From contig CDMY01000158.1 of NCBI GenBank assembly GCA_001179505.1, positions 52,246-115,231 on the forward strand: a DNA stretch of 62,986 bases, given 5' to 3'. Origin of the DNA: Vitrella brassicaformis. Its lineage: Eukaryota; Sar; Vitrellaceae. The translations under genes and the position numbers were made by a program. The notes under the pieces are model-generated. The model worked only from the letters and a program-made list of their open reading frames with translations. It searched no databases and was not told where the DNA came from. Shown here one piece after another: positions 21,184 through 32,200 of this stretch (the first letter of the stretch is position 1; every line of letters starts with the position of its first letter).

Positions 21184-22537
21184 AAACGAGGGATGGAGGA
21201 TGAATGAACTATACAGGTCGACACAGGCAGACAGAGAGAGACGAGGCGTGCCACAGCAACTACCTGTCCGAAGAAGATGCAGCAGAAGCTCCATGGCCAG
21301 AATATCCTTTGGCCCACCAGACAGAGCGTCACGATCCGCAGCTGCACGTCGATCATGTGGAGGCCGCCGCTCAGCACCAGACGCACCACAGTGGACCGCC
21401 GACTCAACTCGCGCAACGGCTGATCGGGCGAGTGACGCTGATACATACACAGGCGAGAGATCCATCCATGTGTGCAGGTGAGTGAGGTGGCCATGGGTGT
21501 GAAGGCAAGCACCCACCTGTATGTCGCTGATGAGGTTTTTGGTGAGTGTGGCGGCGACTGTGAGGGAACAGAGAGTGGCACCCACGGCGTTGAGGACCAA
21601 CACGAAAGGGGCGACAGAGTCAGGCTGACTCGTGCCAGGAATGATGTTGCCGCCGGACGCTAGACATCACACACCCACACACACACACCCACACACACAC
21701 GTACGTGTGGACGAGCAATGTGGGTCCACCGTGTGTTGCGTGCTGTGCTCACTGGCCAAGAATGCACTGTTTTGTGCGTAGATGAGTATGTGGTTGTAGA
21801 AGAAGCAGAGGGGCAGGTTGGCGAAGGGGATGGACACGTGGTGGAACTCCTGCAGCTTGGGGGGCTCCTCAACCGCATCCCAATTCGCATACGCCTGCAT
21901 GCACCCCATTAATTAAATTAGTGAGTAAGGGGTTACGAATGAATGCATAAGTCCATCAAAGTGCGTCCATCAATCCAATCCCCCATGAGCCAAAAGCACT
22001 GCTGGTTCTTGCTTGCCTCAAGGAAGGGATGCGCCCCAACGAGAGCCGCCCCCACCCACCGCAATCGCTGGACACACACGACACAGCAGACATTTCAGCC
22101 AGATCTTGGTGATCTGATGACTGATCTGCCCACCTTCTCGTTCAGGTAGAGGATGGCAGAATAGCACCACGCCGTCGTCTGACACAGCACCTGCTCCAGA
22201 ACACACACACACACACACACACGAAGCAGACATCCGATCTGATCTCCCGTCTGTCTGTCTGTCTAGAGCTGTCTGTGTGTGTGTGTGTGTCGAGTGACTG
22301 CTGATCTGATCAGACCAGTGTCCAGAAGAGCGATGGGTATCCCTGGAGGAGGTAGACCACCGCCACGGACGAGTGAAACACCAGATTGGCCACATACAGA
22401 CCCAACGACAGCGACACCCGATATCGTGTCAGGAGCACGTGCTGGCCCGTCGCCCGCCGCCTCCGCTGCCCGTGGGTGTGCAGCACCCTGCCCACTGCAC
22501 TGATTGTTCCGCTCGGCGCAGGAGGTATACCCAGCAT
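19676..22537 (-). CDS. polytopic membrane protein, family unknown
   Basis: Ten exons (22537-22316, 22190-22134, 22067-22017, 21894-21753, 21659-21517, 21437-21264, 21148-20901, 20820-20579, 20481-20149, 20046-19676) join in phase to 660 residues. The first 440 residues contain about eight hydrophobic segments, for example LSLGLYVANLVFHSSVAVVY, VAPFVLVLNAVGATLCSL, IFWPWSFCCIFFG, NFVIGIAVMLVGAYALL and MCVLLLLLYVAYWALLLL. The C-terminal third is soluble: poly-Ala, acidic (SSEDESDPQGD), then a Pro-rich segment and a (GV)n run near the end encoded by a GGTGTGGGT repeat. Intron 3 uses a GC donor. The layout (membrane body, long charged tail) could be a transporter, receptor or scramblase-like protein. 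No transport signature is visible and I do not assign a family. Confidence 0.7.
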
Positions 22538-22747
22538 TTCCGAATCAACCACCTTCCAACTTGTGTGTCATCCAGACACAGACACGGCTCCTCAAAAGCA
22601 AAGAAAGAGAGGAGAGATGCGCGCGAGCTGTAAGCTCGCAGTTTTCCGCTGGGGCATTCCGCTGGCATTGCGAACTGCTCGTCTGGAGCATTGCGGGGTG
22701 CAAGAGAGAGGAACAAAGCTGGTGAAACTGCCGTGCGCCGAGCGTCA
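22538..22747. promoter_or_regulatory. bidirectional promoter with inverted repeat
   Basis: This 210-bp gap separates divergent starts. At 22623-22639 it holds a 7-bp perfect inverted repeat (GCGAGCT, GTAA, AGCTCGC), and the right half belongs to AAGCTCGCA (22632-22640). The motif is 108 bp upstream of the + start and about 95 bp upstream of the - start. Confidence 0.45.
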
Positions 22748-23196
22748 ATGGGCAACATCCAATCTCACCTGCAGGAGCTGGGCTTTCCCGGTCTCTTCGA
22801 CTGCTGCGAAAGGGTCAGCGGCGCGCACAAGACAAGAATGCTGCTCGACGATTTTCTTTCCCTGAGGCTCTTCATTCTCTCTATGTATGCGCGTGTGTTT
22901 GTCAAACGTTCAGCCTGCCGTGGACGTGGCGAGTGATGTGAGGTTATTGGATGATCAGGACACACGGCAAACAGCCAACACGAACCCCTTTACAGGGTGA
23001 GAGAGATTGAACGGACATGCACTTTGTGTCTATCCTGCTCTCTCTGCTTGTGGTTGGGTTGTTTCTTTGTGCACACAGTGACAAGAACAGGGTAGAGTAT
23101 TCTCAGTATGCGAGTGCATACAACGGCGCGCCCAGCACCGACACGAATGCCACAGAGGCGACGGCAGCCAAGCCAAACGAGGCGGCGAAACAGTGA
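22748..23196 (+). CDS. small protein with N-myristoylation signal
   Basis: Three exons (22748-22813, 22914-22996, 23079-23196) join in phase 0 then 2 to 88 residues. The N-terminus MGNIQSHLQ has Gly2 and Ser6, the consensus for N-myristoylation, and a Cys pair (FDCCER) at about 20 could be palmitoylated to fix the protein on a membrane. The rest is small, polar and probably disordered (DDQDTRQTANTNPF, then DKNRVEYSQYASAYNG and an Ala/Thr/Lys-rich end). Exon 2 was preferred over alternatives because it alone gives a coding-like sequence and the phase needed by exon 3. The composition recalls small membrane-skeleton or peripheral proteins; no family is assigned. Confidence 0.65.
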
Positions 23197-23862
23197 GGCG
23201 TCGGTACCGACGCCGCCCTTGAATTGAACGTGACGAATGGGTGTGAAGAATGACGTGGCGAACGGATGAGTCTTTATATTAATTTGCAAGTGAGAGGGCG
23301 CACTTTTCTTCCTATGCGTGCCTGCCTGCCTGTCTGCTTGTGGTGCTGCCTTGAGTGTCAATCGCGTCGTCGACGCGGGCGAGGCGCTCTTGCCATCTCT
23401 TGCCTCCCTCCCTCTCTTGTGTGGCGATTCTGCGTGTGTACAGTCAGTTTCTGCATGTGCGTTGGTTTCGGTGCGAGCTGCACGCTATATGACGTTTTCT
23501 TTTTTTTTTGGTTGGTTGGTTGGTTGGCTGGCTGGTTGAATGATGTTCGCTACCGCGCGGCGCACTATGGTGGCGGCCACAGCTGTGCGCGCACATGACT
23601 GTGACAGGTGACGTGCGTGTCCGGCTGTGCCCGTCGACCGAGTGCGTTGGCGGAAGGTGAACACATGCATACATACATACATGAAGGTCTTGTAGGACAC
23701 CGTACGAATGGAGTGTATTTGTTGGCTAGACGATTCAAGTACAGACCCTGGCTGATGTGGGCGAGAGAGGTTCAGTGACGGTGAACAGCTGCTGTTTCGG
23801 CGGATGCATCAATTTCATTGTCACATCTCATGCACATCCATCCATCAGGGTAAGTCGAGTAC
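23197..23862. other. convergent 3' gap, nothing supported
   Basis: Contains GGTTGGTTGGTTGGCTGGC near 23509-23536, a T-run at 23500, and ACATACATAC near 23665. Open frames are short and low in complexity. No gene or RNA is recognised. Confidence 0.5.
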
Positions 23863-25720
23863 TCAAGTAACGCCCCTTCCCCTCCCCTGCACACATTTAT
23901 CCAGTAGGCTCATTTCCTCATCCACACACCGCACCAGCGTATCGATAAACCACCGGTACCCATCAGACACGCCATTGCTGCCCTCGCTCGTTGCGGATGG
24001 GTCGCTCAAAGACGCTATGACGGTGGAAGACAGAGACCACCAAGCAGACAATCGCTCGCTGCACAACCCCCGCAGATACGATGCCGCCTGACCGCCACAC
24101 CACAGCCACACATTTGTATGTACTTCGGTGCATTACTCTGGCGCTTGTTGACCTTGCCCCTCTTGTCGCCTGTATCCCCTTCGGCGGCCCCCATCGCATC
24201 CACCAGACAGCCGACAGCGGTGTCTGCGTGTGGGTCATCGCCGCGGTAGATGATGCCCGGCTGATCGAAGCTGTCGTGAGTGAGACATGGCGGTGGCGCG
24301 GGAGATGGGGCGGGGTGGTCGAAGGGTGGTCGCGTGAGGTCCACGGGCAGGAAGGGGCCGACGGGATTGTCCGCCAATGTGAAGCCATAGGTCAAAAGCA
24401 GGCGAAGATTGGAAAATTCGCCGTACGATATAAACACCTACAGCCAGCCAGCCATACACGCACTCCCAGGGCTTCAGGTCATCAATCGCATCTCATCCTG
24501 CTTGCTGCAGACTGACCGACCGGGTCTCCTTGTTGGATGGGCCGTGTGGCTCTGACGTCAAAGTAGCCCATCTCGCTCTCCTCGATGGCAGCGCTGAAGA
24601 CCACACTAGCAGACAGCCCTCGACTCGACAAGAGACGTCTGTCCCCCTCCTCTCCCTCCCCATCTCACTCACTTGTGGTCATAGTGGTGGTTCAGCAGGT
24701 CTATCACCGGCATAAACGCATACCCCTCCTCGCCCAGCCAGTGCACCCGCGACCGCAGCAGGGCGTACGCCCACACAATCCTCTCCTCAGTCACCGCGGC
24801 ACCATCCACCAAATGCCCAAGACGCTCGCCGGCAATGACCGGGATGCGGCTCGTCAGGTTGCGGGCGACCGAAAAGAGTGAGTCATCCGTCATGTTGGCC
24901 ACCCTCTCCAGGTCGGCAGAAAGGGAAAGGAAGCTGAGGGCGCTGTGGATGTCAGCGAGAGAGGGGAGGGTGGCGAACCATGCCGCAAAGCGTTGGTTCG
25001 CGTCTGGGTCGTCGCCCGTGTGCCATTGATGGTGGGCATGCAGGAAGCCCATAAGCAGGGACTCGACGTTGCTGCATCTGAGGGGGCCGGAGAAGGCCTC
25101 GCAGGCCTGTATGTGGGGGTGGATCGACCTGTAGGAGAACGTCAGGTTGGCGGGAATCCGGAGGAGAAGATCGTCTGTGGTCACGTCGTTTGCGGCGGTT
25201 AGTCCCCTGATGAGTCCCCTGTCAGAAGGGGAGGGCGAGGGGAACGGCGAAGGGGCATGATGGCCTGCAGTGAATCAGCACACCCGCCCATCTGGTAGGT
25301 AGGTCTGTCTGTCCATGTTACATACCTACCTGGTATGAGGTGAATGACGGACCCCCACGTGCGCCACTGGGTCAACAGCTCGGTGAGCAGCGACTGTGAC
25401 TCATCCTGTTACGTTACACACACACCCAGAGAGATACACAAAGAAAGAAACAAAGGCACTAACCATCCGCCGCCATGCTCCCTCCCTCCATCATGCTACC
25501 TACCTACCTCGTTCCAGACATAGCTGACGAGGTGGGCGGCGAGTGCGATAAGCACCACCAGCAGCAGCAGCGGTGCCGCCCGCAGCATCCACGACCAATC
25601 AGCGCTCCAGGGGCTGGATGCCTCCTCCTCGATGGCATCCATCGGCTCATCCCGCAGCGACGAAAAGGAAGAGCCCGAGTCGGGCGGCGGATGGGTAGAC
25701 TTGTGGCGATGGCGCACCAT
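23863..25720 (-). CDS. membrane-anchored SET-domain methyltransferase
   Basis: Six exons (25720-25508, 25405-25330, 25264-24673, 24605-24521, 24437-24153, 24087-23863) join in phase to 491 residues. Residues about 50-66 form a hydrophobic anchor (LRAAPLLLLVVLIALAAHLV) after a short basic/acidic head, so the enzyme is probably a type II membrane protein. The SET part is of the SETD3/Rubisco-LSMT kind: RIPANLTFS, AWFATLPS, the helix WAYALLRSRVHW, then FMPVIDLLNHHYDHN (the conserved N-H pair that binds S-adenosylmethionine) and GDPVFISYGEFSNLRLLLTYGF (the Tyr-Gly core and NxxLLxxYGF). Such enzymes methylate lysine or histidine in non-histone proteins. The target is unknown. Key residues look intact. 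The tail contains the helical substrate-binding region. Confidence 0.85.
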
Positions 25721-25954
25721 TCTCACACCGCGATGCGGTCACCCGTCGATGGAATAGATGTGCAGACGATATCTTCTTCACCTGCACACACAGAGAGGCA
25801 GAAAACACACAACGAGATGAGCGGGAGCTGCATACACGGCAGATAGGCGTCGAGCAGACATGCAGATGCAGATGTCGTACCCAGTAGTCGGGCCGTCAAA
25901 AGACTCAAAACACCAAAATGACACCATCGTCGGCACACACACAGATCCACGGCG
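25721..25954. other. short gap, nothing seen
   Basis: This is the 5' flank of the SET gene. The open frames overlapping it lack coding character. Confidence 0.4.
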
Positions 25955-26188
25955 TCAGAGCCACGCCAGATGCGCATGCTCCTTCAGCCACTCCATTTGC
26001 GAGCTGTCGGTCGACCGGAGAACAAAACCCAAGAGCAGCAGCGTGTAGCAGGGCGTGAACACAGCAGGCGACCAAGCTGGGAAGAAAGAGCGTCGAGAAA
26101 CCGACGCTTTGACTGTATTTTCAATTGACCCTCGGCACGCGCAGCCGATGCGTCCCGTGTGAGCTGCTGGCATAACCAGCAGCCTCAT
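25955..26188 (-). CDS. small one-TM protein, hypothetical
   Basis: An intronless frame of 77 residues begins MRLLVMPAAHTGRIG, followed by VKASVSRRSFFPAW, one hydrophobic segment (VFTPCYTLLLLGFVLR) and a polar end (QMEWLKEHAHLAW). The basic leader and single membrane span are like those of small inner-mitochondrial-membrane proteins, but no family is recognised. It is divergent from the giant gene start 75 bp away, so they would share a promoter. Confidence 0.45.
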   Translation of the reverse strand: MRLLVMPAAHTGRIGCACRGSIENTVKASVSRRSFFPAWSPAVFTPCYTLLLLGFVLRSTDSSQMEWLKEHAHLAWL

Positions 26189-26263
26189 CCGGAGCGACAG
26201 CAAGCGATCAAGGTTTGCTCAGTTTGCCCCAGGAAAGCCCCCCTTGAGTAGTGATAGCCGGGG

Positions 26264-29200
26264 ATGATGGCCAAGGGCGCGTCGTATCTGTCCGAATACA
26301 CCATCTTGGGTCAGTCAGCACACACGACACTCGAACACAAACACCGATGGATTGATGGGTTCCCTTCCATACCACACCCTCACCTCTCCCGGTGGGTCCA
26401 TGCTCACCGTCGTGTCTGTGTGTGTGCCTGTGGGTGCGTGTGTGTATGTGTCAGGGCGTCTCCGGTGGCAGGACGGCGCGGCCACCGACGACGAGGAGTT
26501 CACCCTCATCAACGGCGCCCATCGCACTCTATGTGACCTGCACCAGCACACCGATGCAACAGCCGCACACTCGCCGGCATCCCAGTCGGCACCCCACCCC
26601 CCCAGGCCCTCTGACGAGGACGCGCGTGAGGTGCTGCAGACGCTCTACTGCCTCATAGCGTCTCACCTGGCCAACCAGAAGCCCACCAACGGCCTCCCCT
26701 CCACCTACACCCCCACCCCCCCAAGAGTACAGCCCCTCTCGCGTGAGGAGCCCTCGGACGTCACCATCAGCCTGGAGCCCTTCACGGGCACCGAGGCGCT
26801 CCCCGAGATGGTCGATCGGGTGCTGGGCGGCCTTGATTCAGACCGGTCGTCGGCTGGCGCTGCCGATGGGACCGGTGCGGCCGACGACCTTCCTGTGTGT
26901 CACTTGCCGGACGCGTTGCGTCAGAACCTGATGCTGCCATCGCTGGTGCGTGACGGCGCCATCCCTCCCCCCATGCGGCGCCTCAAGGCAGCACTCAGCA
27001 CATACCAGCACCAGGCCAAGACCGACGGCGCAATCAAACTGGACGCTGCCGGCCTCACCGCTGCCGTGTCCAACTCCACCTTCTCCCGCATCTGGGATGC
27101 CGCGTCGGGCGACCTCGGCGACCTGCTGGTGTCGCCCCTCCTGTCGCTCGTCATGGATGGGGCGTTGAGCGGCGGCCCCCTCAGTGGCGCCCGGGCGGGT
27201 CTTCACACCATGGCGTCGGCCGACACCTCTGCGTCGCCCATCAGCACGGTGGGTGTGGTGCAGCCGGGGATGGCCCCGATGGAGAGCGACGCGCCGCCTC
27301 TGCTGCAGTCCTACCTGACGGATGCCTATCGGGTGCTGTGCCAGCAGCGGCCGCTGGCGGCCCTGAGCAAGGTCAACCGGGGCGGGGGGGGCGGGGCCTC
27401 GCCCGCATCTTCCCTGCAATCGAGCTTCAACGAGCCCTTCGCCAAGGTGCTCAACGAGGTGTGCCTGTCGTTGCTGCGGCGCGCTCTCCGGCAGAGCAGC
27501 ACCGCGAGTGTGGGCGTGTCGTGTCTGAACGTGCTGCTCATCCTGTCGCTGCACCTTGGGTCCCTCCAGCAGTTCCTGCGCTTCTTCGACGCACTGTGGT
27601 CGCAGCTCATCCTCCAGAGATACTACCCACACATCCCGCCGCCGTCACGACACAAGCCCAACGTGCCCTTCCAGAGCATCATCCGTGAGGGGGTCGAGAG
27701 CGACGCCAGCAGCCCCCAGGCGTCCTCCCCTCCCCTCTCGTACGCCTCTCGCGTCGGCTCGGGGCTGGCCATGGGTGTGGGTGGCGTGACGTCTGGGAGC
27801 TACCCCTCAGTGGTGCATCTGGACCTGCTGGCCATCCAGTACCCAGTGTCGTTTGTGGGCAGCGGCCCAGGAGTGCCGAGCAGCAAGTCGCTCAAGGACG
27901 GCAAGTCGGGCAACACCCACCGCTTCCCCCACTGCGGCGCATATGCCTTCCAGGTGGTGCTGGCCGTCTCGTCGGAGGACCCCGCCATGGGCGGCGACGC
28001 CTGGGAGAGCCCTCGCACGGTGCTCGGCTTCTCGTTTGCAGTGGGCCGTGATGGGAACGACAGCAGCCAGCTGCCGATCAACGAGAGGGCGTTTCTGCGC
28101 ATCGAGGTCGAGGGCGGCACACTGACGCTGCTCGGGGACAGACTCAACGAAAGAGACTGGGTGCAGCCGGCGGGACTCACTGAGGTATCGACGACACACC
28201 GATGGGTTCACACACGCACACGCACACGCACACACACTCCTTTCTTTCATGTGTGTGTGCCGTCTTGTCTTGTGTGCTCAGATTGGTGTTCGTGACATAT
28301 CGGGTCAGCAGGCGATCAGCCTGGACATCTTGATCGACCAGAGCCGCATCCCCACCTTCGACGACACCCCCGACGACCGATCGAGCAAGAGCGGCGACAT
28401 CGTGATATACGCCGACGGCGACCTGGTGTACCGCAGCCCCATCCCCTCCCCACCCGCCCCCCAACACACCAACATATTCGTCGCCGCACGCAACCAGCTG
28501 GTCTTCTCCGCTGAGACGGCACCCAAGGACTCCAAAGTCGACGTTGTCCCCATACCCAGCTGGTCATGCAACTTCGTGCGCGAGCTGCACCACCGAAAGC
28601 TCATCGGCACCAACGGGTGGTCGGCGCGACGATCGGCTTCCCACAGACAGCGCACACTCGCCGGCAGCTTCGCGTCGAGGAGGGGCCAGAAGGGCCAGCC
28701 CATCTGCCCGCCGGTCGCCATCCCCGGCGCCCCCCAGGGCCTGGCCGCCCCGGCAGACAGTGCGTTCTTCCAGTCCCCTACTGTCATCCGCAACCAGACG
28801 GGGGCGGAGGGGCCCTCGACGGCCGATCCACCCGCTACTGCTGCAGCAGCAGCAGCTGGTGCATCGACAGGCAGGGCTGACGGGCCGATAGAGATGGTCC
28901 CTGACATGGACGGAGGTCTGGCGGCGTTCGGTGGCAGCCCGGTGCCCGAGGGTCCTTCCCTGGAGCCGCTGGAGCTGTCGGCCCGGTGTGCGGCGACTCT
29001 GCATCGCATTGTCATGAGGAGCGACCGTGCGGTGCCGCACTTTCCTAACATGGACGACGACCCTCTACGGCATCTGTTCCTCTTTCCCTCCAGCTCGCCA
29101 CCCTCCCTCGTCCTCCGCACACTGGAGCTTTTCGTGGGGGTCATGGAGTCCATCTGTGAGCTGCTGAGACGATACGGCGACCGCAGCGGGGCGAGGTCAC

Positions 29201-32200
29201 GGTCGACCACCCGGGACAGGGCACAGCGGTCCAACGAAACCGACACGATGGAGATCACCTTGAAGATCGAGGCCTACCCCGACCAGTCGGGACAACAGGG
29301 CGGACAGGGGCAGGGAGATTGCACTGAGGATGGTGGCGACGGGGACAGGGAGGTGGAGGAGGAGATGATGGTGGACCGCGACATGGAGGCGTGGCAGCGG
29401 GCCGTGGAGACGGCCTGCTCCCTCGTGGGCGTCCTCAAGTACCTGCTGGAGGACAATAGCGGCAACGGGTGTGTGCGGGAGGCTCTTCAGAAGCACGCAC
29501 AGCCGGCACTCACCATCCGCCTCCTCGACTGCATGCTTTTCTTCCTACAAGTGAGAGAGGAGACAGGGTCAAGACACAACCAATACCATACAGCACAGCA
29601 CAGCAGCCACCCTCTGTCTGAAACGCCTTGCCTTGCTTGTGTTGTGTGTCACAATGTCACAATTTCAGGTAGAGGACCCGTTCACTTCGCCGCTGCATCG
29701 GCACGGGGCGGCCACGCCCCCGCCGTCCGATATGGCCACCGACGCGGCGAGCCGGTGGCAGTGGTGCCGTGTGGGCGTGGCGTGGCTGCTGCACCGCATC
29801 ACTCTCAAGGCCGTGGCGGCCGCCCACCCTCTGATACTCAAGATCATCTTCTGGCGCGCACCCGCACACCAGCTCTGCAGATTCCTATCTATTCTCGCCA
29901 CAAGGAGACCTTACGAGGTCAGTAACTAACGTAACGTACACCTATCACATCACCCACCCGGCATGGCAGTCCTCTGACTGATATGCATAACATGCTTACT
30001 TGTGGGTGGGTTCCTGTATGTGTCTGTCTCAGTCGGGGCTCGTGCAGGGTCTGTTAAGTCAGTTGGAGGAGAAGGGCGTCACCGCCATCATAGTCAAGTA
30101 AGGGAATGGCATGACAAGCAGCGACGTCGCGGTCAGAATGAATGGTATGATTCTATCGCTTCATCCCATCCTTCAGGCACATCTTCAGCGAGGCGGGCTC
30201 CGCCCGCCCACAATCTGCCCAGTCACCCTTCCTGTCACCGGCCAGCCCCGGCACACCACTTTTCCCGAAAGGTGAGGAAGCTAGTGAGATGAACAGACAC
30301 AGACTCAAGGCTTGTGTGCATCATGTGTGTATGTCTCTCTGTCTGCCTGGTCTGTCTGCGCAGCGTGGGGCACTTTATTGGGTGGGGGTCCAATCCCGTC
30401 CCCCCTGCTGTCCCCCCGCCAGCCGGCCACCCCAAGCCCCACACCGGGCGGCAAGCGACGGCCCCTGGAGGGATCCAACTTCTGGCAGTGCTTCAACGAG
30501 ATGGTGCGGCGGGCAGAGAGGCAGTTCCAGGCCGTGGCCAGGCGAAAGGACGCCATCAAGGACAGAGAGAGGGACGAGACCGACGAGACAGTCGAGGCGG
30601 TGGGCAGTGACGAGCAGCGGTCCGTGGTGCATGAGCGGGAGTTGGAGAGCTGCCTGGAGGTGCTCGACCCAATGGTCAGCTTCTCGTCCAACGGTGTGCT
30701 CGTGGGGGGCCGCATGGTGACCAGCGACGAGCTGGGCTTGTCGCATGTCCGGCTGCGCAAGCCGCGGAAAGATGCCACTCTGGGCACGGCTGGTGAGGTG
30801 GCAGGTGTGCTGGCTCGGCACGCGACCAAGCAGATGATATGGGGCATCCTCAACATGCTGCAGAAGGAGGCCTCCAAGACAGGCCAGGTGTCCACCCAGA
30901 GCCAGCCGGGGCGGAGCCAACGGAACAGCCCCTCCCCCCCTCCATCCTCTCACGACGACTCTCAGCGCGGCCGCTCGTCCAGGAGCCCCAGGCAGCCATC
31001 GTCGCCCGCCCCATCCGGCGGCGGCATGGGCCCCGGCACATCCTCACTGGAAGAGGCGTGCGCGATTCTGGAGGAGATCATGCGGATGCTGCTGTCCAAC
31101 GGGCACCGGGTCATGGCCACTCTGGCGGACGTGGTGGGCCCACTGGGCACACCACCACGCAACGGCTTCGACGGGCCGGCCGCACTCATGCACCGCGTGG
31201 CGTTCGCAACGGAGGCGACGGTGGGTGTGGAGGCGGGGGTGCTGCTCGACGGCTCCACCATTCTGCACACGGCCGTGCTGCCGTGTCTGGGCAACCTGAC
31301 GGCTCTGACGTCGGCGCCTCCGTCGCCCTCCAACCTTCGTGTGCTTGCTCTGCTGCTCCGACTGTGGCCGCGTATTCTGAGGCTGGCGCTGAGGTGCCTT
31401 CTCGTCACCCGACAGATATCCACTCTGTCTGCCGTGTCGCGACAGGTACACACTTGAGGGAGACAATACATATATCTGTGTGAATGCATTCAGTCAGATG
31501 ATGGATGATCCGGGTGTGTGTGTCATCTGTGTCAGGTGTTCCATCCGATAGTCGACTTCTCAGTAGGCGTGGTGAGCGTGACGTGTCACTTCCTGCTGTG
31601 GTTCTCGCGAGACGCCACTCAGTACATCCACCCCCCATCCAGCCCCGACTCACCGTCGCCCGTCCTACCCCCCAACGCATCCCTGCCCCCGCTGCTCGTC
31701 GCCGGCGCCCGCTACGTCCCCTCGCCGCAGGGCCACGGACTCAACGCTGTCGAGCACGCCCTCCGCAGCATCACACTCACCCTCATGGAGTGCTCCGCCC
31801 CCTCGCCACAGACGGGGTCGACGCATGTCAACCCCCACTCTCTCCCGAGGGGCGTGGCGGATTTCGTGGAGGCCTTCCGTCTGGCGTCTGTGCGTGAGGC
31901 GGCCAACGCGGCTGCAGCAGAGGAGGGAGGCGGCGAGGCGAGCGGCAAGCGGCCTGCGCTGCCACTGACGCTCGGCGGGGGGCTGGTAGGGGGGACGGAG
32001 GAGGACCGTGCGCCGACAGCCTTTTCCATGAGTGTTTTGGAGGGCGACAAGGAGTTCCAGGAGGCATGCCCCAACTGGACACCATTCCACCCAAGCATCA
32101 AAGAGGTCAGAGAGAAGCCAAGCCAGTGTGCAACAGCTTGCTTGAATGAGCCAGAAAGCCATGTTTGTCCGTCTCTGTGCTGTGTGTGTTGGGGTGCTGT

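Noticed and set aside
22914-22996. A 1-nt microexon at 22996 in the small myristoylation candidate
   Set aside because: A normal 83-bp exon reading PAVDVASDVRLLDDQDTRQ fits the phase on both sides, so the microexon is not needed.
26838-27632. 264-codon minus-strand frame
   Set aside because: It is the antisense shadow of giant-gene exon 2, with His/Arg/Gln-rich composition typical of such shadows.
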